From positions 62,001 to 126,000 of the forward strand of contig NZ_JOEH01000019.1 in assembly GCF_000719095.1 (NCBI RefSeq): DNA of 64,000 nt, in the 5' to 3' direction. This DNA is from Streptacidiphilus jeojiense. GTDB taxonomy: Bacteria > Actinomycetota > Actinomycetes > Streptomycetales > Streptomycetaceae. Of the stretch, positions 7,837 to 15,242 are shown in pieces (position 1 is the stretch's first letter; each line of letters opens with the position of its first letter). The notes under the pieces were generated by a model. It did no database searches. It was not told the origin of the DNA and saw only the letters and a program-made list of their open reading frames with translations. Made by a program: the position numbers and the translations under genes.

Positions 7837-9390
7837 ATGGGGACCTTTCTGCGCCAGTGGATGCTCCGCATCCTGAGTTTCGGGCTGACCGGGATGTACC
7901 GGGTGTACCGCTCGCACCCCGCGGTCTGGCGCGCGATGGCGCGCAACTACCGGCCGTGGATGGGCGACTTCGCCCGCCTGCACGCCTGGATGACCTGCCA
8001 GTTCGCCGCCTTGGACGTACCCGCCTACCAGGAGCACCTGGAGCGCGGGGGCTGGCGGTTCCGCTGGTTCTCACTGGCCTCGTACCCGCCCACCGACAAG
8101 GTGGGGTACGTCAAGGCGTACCCGGAGGACGCCCGCTGCTGGAAGGGCCGGGTCGAGGTCGCGGGCAGTGTGGTGGACGAGTCCTCGGGGTCGTCCGGGA
8201 CCCCGTACAACTGGGTGCGCAGCCGGCGTGAGCTGAACACGGTGCACCGCAACGTGGCCGGGTACACCTCGCTGGTGTTCCCCTCCCGGCGGCTGTTCGT
8301 GATCAATGCCTACTCGATGGGCGCCTGGGCCACCGGCACCAACACCGGGATCGCGATGGCGCGGATCGCCACCGTCAAGAACACCGGTCCCGACCTCGAC
8401 AAGATCGTCGACACCCTGCGCCACTTCGGCCCGCGCTACGACTACCTGGTCACCGCCTACCCCCCGTTCCTGAAGCACCTGCGGGACCGGCTGGCCGGGG
8501 AGACCTGGTTCGCCGGCTACCGGATGGCGGCCATGGTCGGCGGCGAGGGGATGACCGAGGCGCTGCGCGACTACGTCGGCGATGTGTTCGCCAAGGTCCG
8601 CTCCGGGTACGGGGCCTCGGACCTGACGATCGGCATGGGCGGCGAGACCACCTTCAGCGTCTGGCTGCGCCGTCGGATCCGCGAGGACGCCGCGTTCCGC
8701 GAGGCCTTCCTCACCACGGACGAGCAGCGGCTGCCCATGGTGTTCCAGTACAACCCGCTGGAGACCTATCTGGAGACCACCGGCGAGGGCCGCACCGGGG
8801 AGATCCTCTGCACCATCAACTCGACCGCCGTGATGGCCCCCAAGCTGCGCTACAACATCGGCGACGAGGGCACCCTGCTGAGCTTCCCCGAGGCCTGGGA
8901 GCGGATCGCCGCGCTCGCGGTCGACCGGCCCGAGCTGCTGGCCGAGGCCACCCGGACCCATCTGCGCGAGAAGATGCAGCTGCCGCTGCTGTTCCTCTAC
9001 GGGCGGGCCGACTCGACCGTCTCCTACATGGGCGCCAACATCTACCCGCAGGACGTCGAGTACGGCCTCTACGAGGGCAACCCGCTGGCCGGTGCCGTCG
9101 AGGGCTTCGCGCTGGGGCTGGAGGAGGGCGCCGACCTGGAGTCCCGTCCCGTGGTCCACGTCCAGCTGCGGCCGGGGACGGCGGAGACGGAGCCGGAGCG
9201 GGAGCAGCTGGCCGAGGCCTGCCGGGCCGGGGTGCTGCGCCATCTCGCCTCCTGCAGCCGGGACTTCGCCCAGTCGATAGCCGAGGACGCCTCGGCGTCC
9301 GAGATCGCGGTATGCATCCACCCGCACGGCACCGGGCCCTTCGCGGGCAGCACCGGCATCAAGAACAGCTATCTGGTCAAGGAGGGTTGA
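7837..9390 (+). CDS. PaaK-like adenylate-forming enzyme (phenylacetate-CoA ligase / F390 synthetase family)
   Basis: This 517-residue protein resembles PaaK-type ligases that activate a carboxylic acid as an adenylate. It shows the Ser/Gly/Thr-rich nucleotide loop ESSGSSGTPYNW at about 112-123, a later MAPKLRYNIGDEG motif equivalent to the RYRTGD region, and NIYPQDVEYGLYE near the C-terminus. The substrate is not predictable. The frame is open from 7684, but that part runs through the hairpin repeat, so ATG 7837 is preferred; 7816 and 7861 are alternatives and none has a clear ribosome-binding site. It is followed 5 bp later by a small unknown gene and then a nitroreductase-like gene, suggesting one operon. 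Confidence 0.82.
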   Translation: MGTFLRQWMLRILSFGLTGMYRVYRSHPAVWRAMARNYRPWMGDFARLHAWMTCQFAALDVPAYQEHLERGGWRFRWFSLASYPPTDKVGYVKAYPEDARCWKGRVEVAGSVVDESSGSSGTPYNWVRSRRELNTVHRNVAGYTSLVFPSRRLFVINAYSMGAWATGTNTGIAMARIATVKNTGPDLDKIVDTLRHFGPRYDYLVTAYPPFLKHLRDRLAGETWFAGYRMAAMVGGEGMTEALRDYVGDVFAKVRSGYGASDLTIGMGGETTFSVWLRRRIREDAAFREAFLTTDEQRLPMVFQYNPLETYLETTGEGRTGEILCTINSTAVMAPKLRYNIGDEGTLLSFPEAWERIAALAVDRPELLAEATRTHLREKMQLPLLFLYGRADSTVSYMGANIYPQDVEYGLYEGNPLAGAVEGFALGLEEGADLESRPVVHVQLRPGTAETEPEREQLAEACRAGVLRHLASCSRDFAQSIAEDASASEIAVCIHPHGTGPFAGSTGIKNSYLVKEG

Positions 9391-9395
9391 GCCGG

Positions 9396-9866
9396 ATGCG
9401 CAGTGACGACTTCTCGCTCGCGCCGGCGCCCGCACGGGCCGGTGCGATGTTCGTGGGGGCGACCCGCTACTCCGGCCCCAGGGCGATCCTCGCCCTCGGC
9501 CCCGGCTGGCTGCGGATGGTCCGCGAGATGAAGCGGATGAAGGGCTACGTCTGGCACAAGGTCTACTGGCGCGCGCCCTTCACCCTGGGCACCATCGCCT
9601 TCTTCACCGACCGCGACGAACTGCTGAAGTTCGCCCGCAGCAACGCCCATGCCCGGCTGATGTGCTGGCTCACCGACGAGGGAACCGGACGGGCGACCGC
9701 CGGGTGGATCCGGATCTACACGGCTGACGCGCACGGCTACACCAACGGCGTCTGGCGCGCCGAGGACGGTGCGCTCGGCCATGTCGACACCTTCGCGCCG
9801 CTCAGCACCGAGACCGAACGCGGCCTGCCCGCCCGACCGGTGAAGCACCTGTGGAAGCCGTCATGA
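9396..9866 (+). CDS. hypothetical protein, possible small alpha/beta-barrel domain
   Basis: I do not firmly recognise this 156-residue cytoplasmic protein. It is rich in Trp/Tyr/His (for example YVWHKVYWRAPFTLG and WIRIYTADAHGY) and has no signal peptide. The pattern of a central TIAFFTDRDELLKFARS-like helix between strands recalls dimeric ferredoxin-like monooxygenase or DUF4188 proteins, but this is weak. It starts 5 bp after the PaaK-like gene and its stop overlaps the next ATG by four bases (ATGA), so it is translationally coupled in a three-gene cassette. Confidence 0.75.
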   Translation: MRSDDFSLAPAPARAGAMFVGATRYSGPRAILALGPGWLRMVREMKRMKGYVWHKVYWRAPFTLGTIAFFTDRDELLKFARSNAHARLMCWLTDEGTGRATAGWIRIYTADAHGYTNGVWRAEDGALGHVDTFAPLSTETERGLPARPVKHLWKPS

Positions 9867-10819
9867 CCTGGGCCGAGGACCTCCACGCGCTGGCACCGCT
9901 GGCCGCCCGGGCGCCGAGCCCGCACAACGCCCAGCCCTGGACGGTCGGCTACGGCCAGGACTCGCTGACGATCGGCTGGGACCCGACCCGCTCGCTGCCG
10001 GTCGGCGACCCCACCCGCCGGGACCTCTACCTCTGCCTCGGCGGCTACGTCGAGACCTGGCTGATCGCCGCCACTGACGCCGGGCTCAACGCCCGCGCCG
10101 AGATCGAGGTCGACGAGGCGGCCCGCACCGTGGCCCGGCTGCTCCCCGCGGACTCCCCCCATGCCACCGACTTCACCGCCGCCGACATCGCCGGACGTGC
10201 CTGCGCCCGGGGCGGGCACCGGGCCGGGCGGCTCGACCCGGAGCAAATCGCCAGAGCCGGGCTCCAACTGACCACCACGGGGCTGACCGAGCTGCCCGCC
10301 CAGGAGTTGGCCGGGCTCGCGGTCCGGGCCGACCGCAGGCTCTGGTCCGCCCCCGGGGTCGCCGCCGAGCTGCGCGACTGGCTGCGGCTGACTCCACGTC
10401 ACCCCCGGTACTACCAGGACGGGTTGACCTACCAGGCACTGGCGATGTCGCGGGCCGAGGCGGTCGGCCTGCGCGCCGTCCTGGCCGCGCGGGCCAGCCG
10501 GCCGCTGGCGCCGCTGCTGGCGTCCACCCAGTCCGGGCTGCTGCGCGGCGAGGGCAGCGTGCTGGTCCTCAGCGGCAGCCCGGAGACGGCGGAGTCCATG
10601 GTCGGGGCCGGACGCGAGCTGCTGCGGGTCTGGTACGCGCTGGCGGCCCAGGGCATTTCGGTGCATCCGCTCAGCCAGCTGATCGACTGCCCGGAGACCG
10701 AGCGCGAGCTGCGCCGCCGTGTCGGCGCCCGGCCGCTCGCGGTGTTCCGGGCCGGGCACCCGGTCAGCCCGCCTCCGCGATCGGCCCGGCTGCCGTCGCC
10801 ACCAGCCAGCCGGCCGTAG
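9863..10819 (+). CDS. nitroreductase-fold protein (Acg-like)
   Basis: This 318-residue protein begins with the flavin-binding signature RAPSPHNAQPW (about residues 17-27), typical of nitroreductase-like and Acg-type FMN-fold proteins; the later regions also fit that family loosely. Family members either reduce substrates with FMN/NAD(P)H or sequester FMN. The ATG at 9863 overlaps the preceding stop; a GTG at 9851 is in frame but less likely. Its 3' end overlaps the convergent GH13 gene by 56 bp. It is probably the redox partner of the upstream PaaK-like ligase, an inference from coupling only. Confidence 0.75.
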   Translation: MTWAEDLHALAPLAARAPSPHNAQPWTVGYGQDSLTIGWDPTRSLPVGDPTRRDLYLCLGGYVETWLIAATDAGLNARAEIEVDEAARTVARLLPADSPHATDFTAADIAGRACARGGHRAGRLDPEQIARAGLQLTTTGLTELPAQELAGLAVRADRRLWSAPGVAAELRDWLRLTPRHPRYYQDGLTYQALAMSRAEAVGLRAVLAARASRPLAPLLASTQSGLLRGEGSVLVLSGSPETAESMVGAGRELLRVWYALAAQGISVHPLSQLIDCPETERELRRRVGARPLAVFRAGHPVSPPPRSARLPSPPASRP

Positions 10820-12083
10820 GCAGTTCGGCCTCGCCCCGGTCAACGCTGCCGGGTCCGACGGCATGCCGCCAGTCGCCGTCGGGGAGCGGCAGCCGGACCG
10901 GGTCCTCCCCCAGGCTGAGCGCCACCGCGAGGCTCTGCCGCCCGTCGCTCAGGGTGTAGACCAGGGTGGTGTTGGTCAGCAGCCGGACCGTGCTGCGGGC
11001 CCGGGTCAGCCAGGGGTGGCGCCGGCGCAGGCCGATCAGCTGCTGGTGCAGCCGCTGGTGCGCGGCGCCGTACGGGGCCAAGCCGCTCGGCAGGGGCGGG
11101 AAGGCCGGACGGACCGCGTCGTCCCCGCCCACCCGCTCCTCCTTGACCCCGCGGAACGCCTGCTCGTCGCCCGAGTAGACGGACGGGTGGCCGCCGAGGG
11201 TGAGCAGCACGGCGAGGGTCGGTGCCAGGTGCCGTTCGTCGGCCAGCCTGCTGGCGATCCGGGTCACGTCGTGGTTGCCGAGGAAGGTCATCGGGACGAA
11301 GGCGTCCAGCAGCGCGTTGTGCCGGTCCAGCGCCCAGGCCAGCTCGTAGAGGTTGCGGTCGTTGCAGGAGCTCCACAGCGCCTTCCAGAGCTCGTACTGG
11401 GTGACCGAGTCCAGGCCGCCCTTGTCCACGAAGGCCGCGTAGTCCCCGTGGATCACCTCGCCGACGAACCAGACGTCCGGGAAGCGGGCCCTGACCCGGT
11501 CGGTGACGGTGCGCCAGAACGCCTGCGGGACGGTGTAGGCGGCGTCCAGGCGCCAGCCGGCGATGCCGAGCTCCAGCCAGTGGCACATCACCTCCACCAC
11601 GTGGTCGGCGACGGCGGGTTCCTCGTGGTTGAGCGCGACCAGCCGGTGGTGCCCCTCGAAGGTGCGGTAGTCGCCGGTGGCCGGGTCGACGGTGAACCAG
11701 GTGGCGTACCGGGAGTCCCGGCCGCGGGCGTCCACGTCGGCGAAGGCCGGGAAGCCCCGGCCGACGTGGTTGAACACGCCGTCGAGGACGATCCGCACCC
11801 CGCGCTCCGCGGCCTGGTCGACCAGCCGGCGCAGATCCTCCTCGGTGCCCAGCCGGGTGTCGATCCGCAGATGGTCAACGGTGTCGTAACCGTGCGTCTC
11901 CGAGGCGAAGACCGGCCCGAGCGCCAGGCCGTTGCAGCCGAGCCCGACCAGGTGGTCCAGCCAGTCGGCGATGTGGGACAGGCGGTGCACCGGCGGCGCG
12001 TCGGGCGGCAGCGCCTGCGGTTCGGCCCCGGTGAAGCCCAGCGGATAGACCTGCCACCAGATGGCGTGCTCGGACCAGCGCAT
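10764..12083 (-). CDS. alpha-amylase family glycosyl hydrolase (GH13), cytoplasmic
   Basis: This 439-residue enzyme lacks a signal peptide and so probably acts on imported or stored alpha-glucans. The four GH13 regions are present: DGVFNH (101-106), GWRLDAAYT with nucleophile D180, WFVGEVIHGDY with acid/base E209, and FLGNHDVTR with D272. A short C-terminal beta domain follows. The exact specificity (alpha-amylase, oligo-glucosidase or neopullulanase-like) cannot be read. The MarR gene lies 13 bp upstream on the same strand, so the two may be co-transcribed. Confidence 0.92.
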   Translation of the reverse strand: MRWSEHAIWWQVYPLGFTGAEPQALPPDAPPVHRLSHIADWLDHLVGLGCNGLALGPVFASETHGYDTVDHLRIDTRLGTEEDLRRLVDQAAERGVRIVLDGVFNHVGRGFPAFADVDARGRDSRYATWFTVDPATGDYRTFEGHHRLVALNHEEPAVADHVVEVMCHWLELGIAGWRLDAAYTVPQAFWRTVTDRVRARFPDVWFVGEVIHGDYAAFVDKGGLDSVTQYELWKALWSSCNDRNLYELAWALDRHNALLDAFVPMTFLGNHDVTRIASRLADERHLAPTLAVLLTLGGHPSVYSGDEQAFRGVKEERVGGDDAVRPAFPPLPSGLAPYGAAHQRLHQQLIGLRRRHPWLTRARSTVRLLTNTTLVYTLSDGRQSLAVALSLGEDPVRLPLPDGDWRHAVGPGSVDRGEAELPTAGWLVATAAGPIAEAG

Positions 12084-12096
12084 GGCGGGTTCCCCC

Positions 12097-12576
12097 TCAG
12101 TGGGTCGTGGTTCGGTGGGCGGCCTCGGTGGAGCCGGGACCGTCCTCGGCCAGACGGTCCATCAGTGATGCTGCCAGTCGAAGCACTTCACGCTCGGTAG
12201 GCGTGAGCCCGCCGAGCGCGGCGGCCAGCCAGCGGTCCCGCTCGGCCATGTCGCGCGCCAGCGCCTCGCGGCCCGCCCCGGTGAGGGCCAGCACGAACTG
12301 GCGGCGGTCGCGTTCGTCACGCGAACGGGTGATCAGACCAGTCTGCTCCAGTTCCGCGAAGACCCGGGTCAGCGACTGGGGCTGCTGGTGCTCCGCCGCG
12401 GCGAGCTCGCCGGGCGTGGCGGGGCCGCTGCGGCGCAGCCGCGCCAGGACGCTGAGCTTGTTGACGCTCAGCGCCTCGGGCGAGCGGCCGGCCCGCATCT
12501 GCCGGGCCAGCCCGGTCACCGCCTGCCGGATCTCCGCCGCTGCGGCGGCCAGTTCCTCTGGTTCTCCCGTTGCCAT
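12097..12576 (-). CDS. MarR family transcriptional regulator
   Basis: This 159-residue winged-helix regulator has the typical MarR core at about 35-110, including SVNKLSVLARLRRSGPATPGE, the recognition helix region QQPQSLTRVFAELE and the wing RSRDERDRRQF. It faces a FUSC-type exporter across an 88-bp AT-rich gap (12577-12664) with several TTACT/AGTAA-like words, the usual place for MarR binding. It probably represses the exporter and itself in response to a phenolic or other small ligand, by family analogy. Confidence 0.9.
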   Translation of the reverse strand: MATGEPEELAAAAAEIRQAVTGLARQMRAGRSPEALSVNKLSVLARLRRSGPATPGELAAAEHQQPQSLTRVFAELEQTGLITRSRDERDRRQFVLALTGAGREALARDMAERDRWLAAALGGLTPTEREVLRLAASLMDRLAEDGPGSTEAAHRTTTH

Positions 12577-12664
12577 ATTGCTACGCTATCACTTACTAAT
12601 TGACTACCGCCTACTCCATAGATTGGCTCAACTAAGGGCCACAACCGGCAAGAGGTCCTACGGC

Positions 12665-14107
12665 ATGCTGAGTAAATCCGCGCGTCATGAGCTCCGGGCG
12701 ACCGCGGCGGCGATGGCCGCCGTGCTCGCGAGCTACGGCAGCACGCTGCTGCTGGAGCACCTCGCGGAGCTGCGGATCGACGTCGTGGTGCTGTCGGTGG
12801 TGCTGTCGCTGACCCTGAGCAGGACGCAGCGCGGGGCGCCCGCCGCCGACCGACTGCTGGGTCTGGTACTGCTTCCGGTCGCGGCCTTCGCCGCCGAGGG
12901 GGTCGGCACCCTGGTCGACCGGCATCCCGACGCCGGGGACGCGCTGTTCGTGCTCTGCGTCTGCGCCACCGTCTGGATCCGGCGCTTCGGGCCGCATGCG
13001 GCCAGGATCGGCACCGTGGCGGTGCTGCCGTTGGTCTCGATCCTGGTGCTCCAGGGCCCGGTGGGCGCGCCCGCCGGGGTCGCGCATGCAGGCTGGGTCG
13101 CCCTGGTGGCCCTGATCGCGGCGGGCTGGGTGCTGGTGGTGCAGGTCGGGGCGTGGCGGATCGGCCTGGGCGAGCGGGCCTGGCCGGCTCGGCGGCCCGA
13201 GCCGGCCCCGCAGACCGCCCCGCAACCGGCGCCCGGGACCGCCGGAGCGCGCCGGCTGCGGCCCAGCACCCGGATGGCGCTGCAGATGGCCACCGCGCTC
13301 GGCGCGGCCTTCATGGTGGGCCGGTACGCCTACCCCGCGCACTGGACCTGGGTGGTGCTCACCGCGTTCATCGTCTGCAGCGGCGCCCGGGGGCGCGCCG
13401 ACGTGGTGCACAAGGGCGTGCTGCGCGGTGCCGGCGCCGCCCTGGGCACCCTGGTGGCGACCTGGATCGCCGGGGACTTCGGGCCCGGCGACCGCACCCC
13501 GGTGGTGCTGATCTTCGTCGTCCTGGCACTGGCGACCTGGCTGCGGAAGACCAGTTACGCGTTCTGGGCGGCCGGGGTCACCTCGGTGCTGTCGCTGCTC
13601 TACGGCTACTTCGGGGAGAGCGCGCCGGCGCTGCTGCGGACCCGGCTGCTGGAGATCCTGATCGGTGCCGTCCTCGGGATCGCGGCCTCCTGGCTGGTGC
13701 TGCCGGTGCGCACCTCCCAGGTGCTGCGCCGGCGCACCGCGGACGCGCTGGCCGCGCTGTCGGAGCTGCTGCGGACGCTGGCCGCCGAGGGGCCGCCGCA
13801 GCCGGGTCTGCTCGCCCGCCGGCAGGCGGGGTTCGAGCACAGCGTGGCCCAGCTGGACCAGCTCGCACCGGCGCTGGAGGCCAAGCGGTTCCTGGAGCGG
13901 CGCCTGCTCCCGGCGCCCTACCAGGCGGACGCCGTCGACGCGGTACGCCGGTGCCTGGCACCGACCCGCGCCCTGGTCGCCTTCGCCGCGGCGAGCGACC
14001 CGGCGCAGCCCGCGCAGCTGGCCGCCGCCTTCGGGGAGATCGACGGGGAGCTGCGGCGCCTCTCCGCCTTCTTCGGCCCGGTTCCGGCCGCACCGGCCGG
14101 CCGGTAG
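12665..14107 (+). CDS. FUSC family membrane protein (aromatic acid exporter-like)
   Basis: This 480-residue integral membrane protein has two clusters of hydrophobic helices (about residues 10-170 and 210-350), the second beginning with TRMALQMATALGAAFMVGRY and VLTAFIVCSGARGRADVVHKG. That is the repeated transmembrane plan of FUSC/YccS/AaeB proteins, which export aromatic acids. A cytoplasmic Ala/Leu-rich helical tail follows. It is divergent from the MarR gene, suggesting ligand-inducible efflux. ATG 12665 is chosen at the start of the hydrophobic region; upstream in-frame codons belong to the antisense of the MarR gene. Confidence 0.85.
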   Translation: MLSKSARHELRATAAAMAAVLASYGSTLLLEHLAELRIDVVVLSVVLSLTLSRTQRGAPAADRLLGLVLLPVAAFAAEGVGTLVDRHPDAGDALFVLCVCATVWIRRFGPHAARIGTVAVLPLVSILVLQGPVGAPAGVAHAGWVALVALIAAGWVLVVQVGAWRIGLGERAWPARRPEPAPQTAPQPAPGTAGARRLRPSTRMALQMATALGAAFMVGRYAYPAHWTWVVLTAFIVCSGARGRADVVHKGVLRGAGAALGTLVATWIAGDFGPGDRTPVVLIFVVLALATWLRKTSYAFWAAGVTSVLSLLYGYFGESAPALLRTRLLEILIGAVLGIAASWLVLPVRTSQVLRRRTADALAALSELLRTLAAEGPPQPGLLARRQAGFEHSVAQLDQLAPALEAKRFLERRLLPAPYQADAVDAVRRCLAPTRALVAFAAASDPAQPAQLAAAFGEIDGELRRLSAFFGPVPAAPAGR

Positions 14108-14122
14108 CGGCCCGGCGCGGCC

Positions 14123-14141
14123 GGTAAGGGCCGGACTTACC
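14123..14141. terminator. small inverted repeat between convergent genes
   Basis: GGTAAG and CTTACC with a 7-nt loop lie in the 46-bp gap between the FUSC gene and the convergent thioredoxin-fold gene. It is a short stem and a weak call. Confidence 0.3.
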
Positions 14142-14153
14142 CGATTCCTTCCG

Positions 14154-15083
14154 TCAGGGAGCGCTCGGCGAGGCCGACGCGGAGGCCGGGACCGAGGGCG
14201 CCGCGCCGGCGGACGGGTCGGCGGAACCGGTACTGCTCGGGGCGGTCACCACCGCGGCTCCGCTGGGCAGCGGCGCGGCCTTGGCCGCGTTGATCACCGT
14301 GTCGATCAGCTGCTGCTGGGTGGCCTTGGCACCGTTGCCGATGAGCACCGTGGGAACGGCGGGCGAGGCCTCCCCGGAGGTGGTCATGGTCAGCACCGGG
14401 GCACCGCTGTACCCGGCGGCGGTGAAGTCCTTCTGCGAGTCCTCCACCCACACCTTGTGGTTGCCCTTGTCCACGCAGCTGCGGAACACGTCGGTGTCCA
14501 GCGCCTTGACCTTCCTGGCCAGCGAGATCAGCTTGGAGTTCGAGGCGTAGGCGTCGTCGGTCGGATCCGCCGGCTGGTTCTCCAGCAGCACCTTGCGGTA
14601 CTTGCCGAAGTCGTCGACCGAGGTGTCGACGGCGCAGCCCAGCGCGTTGCCCGCCTGCAGCGAGCCGGTGCCGCCGTGGGCCGCGTCCGCCCCGGTGAGC
14701 TCCCGGTACTCGACGTTGGCCGCCCCGGAGCCGACCAGCTGGGCCAGCGTGGCGTCGTACTGCTGGGCGAAGGCCAGCGAGGCCGGGTCGCGCATGTCCT
14801 CGTAGACGGTCAGGGTGACCGCCGCGTGGCCCCAGACCGGCACCGCGAGGTTCTTCGTCCCGGTGGCCGTGGTCGGCGGGCTGAGCGTCTTGGCCTTGTG
14901 GTCACGGACCAGCGCGCCGACGAAGCCGGCGGCCACGAACACCGCGACCACGCCGATCCCGGCCACCACCCAGCGACCGGTCGAACTGCGCCGCACCGTG
15001 TCGCCGGTGCTGACCGCACCCACCTGGTCCTGCTTCGTCCCGTCGACCGGCGGGACCTTGCCCTTGCTTGCGGAGCGCTTCAC
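14154..15083 (-). CDS. membrane-anchored DsbA/thioredoxin-fold protein lacking the CxxC motif
   Basis: This 309-residue protein has a polar N-terminus, one transmembrane helix at about 38-58 (GRWVVAGIGVVAVFVAAGF), then an extracytoplasmic thioredoxin-like domain at about 85-280 and a Ser/Ala/Pro-rich tail. Actinobacterial relatives carry a CPxC motif after the first strand (VYEDFRCPxC). Here the equivalent is YEDMRDPAS (about 94-102), so both catalytic cysteines are missing; only two scattered cysteines remain. It may be a chaperone-like or binding protein. The GTG start has a GAGGAGG ribosome-binding site. Confidence 0.83.
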   Translation of the reverse strand: MKRSASKGKVPPVDGTKQDQVGAVSTGDTVRRSSTGRWVVAGIGVVAVFVAAGFVGALVRDHKAKTLSPPTTATGTKNLAVPVWGHAAVTLTVYEDMRDPASLAFAQQYDATLAQLVGSGAANVEYRELTGADAAHGGTGSLQAGNALGCAVDTSVDDFGKYRKVLLENQPADPTDDAYASNSKLISLARKVKALDTDVFRSCVDKGNHKVWVEDSQKDFTAAGYSGAPVLTMTTSGEASPAVPTVLIGNGAKATQQQLIDTVINAAKAAPLPSGAAVVTAPSSTGSADPSAGAAPSVPASASASPSAP

Positions 15084-15135
15084 TCAGCCCCTCCTCGGGG
15101 TGTCCAGGCGCGAAGGCTCAGTGGCCACGGTTTCA

Positions 15136-15177
15136 CGTGGGGGTGCGGGGGGTCGCCCCCCGGAAGAATGCAGCACC
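15136..15177 (+). repeat. dispersed 42-nt element, copy 1
   Basis: A 42-nt block containing GGGGGGTCGCCCCCC matches 42081-42122 at 36 of 42 positions by eye. It lies in the 159-bp gap 15084-15242 between the GT39-like gene and the thioredoxin-fold gene, and its stem may end the GT39 transcript. Nothing else is seen in this gap. Confidence 0.7.
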
Positions 15178-15242
15178 GGATTTCTCTTTCCTCGCCGTCC
15201 AGCCGTGCACCCGACAGGATGCCATGGTTGTACGGGAGTACT

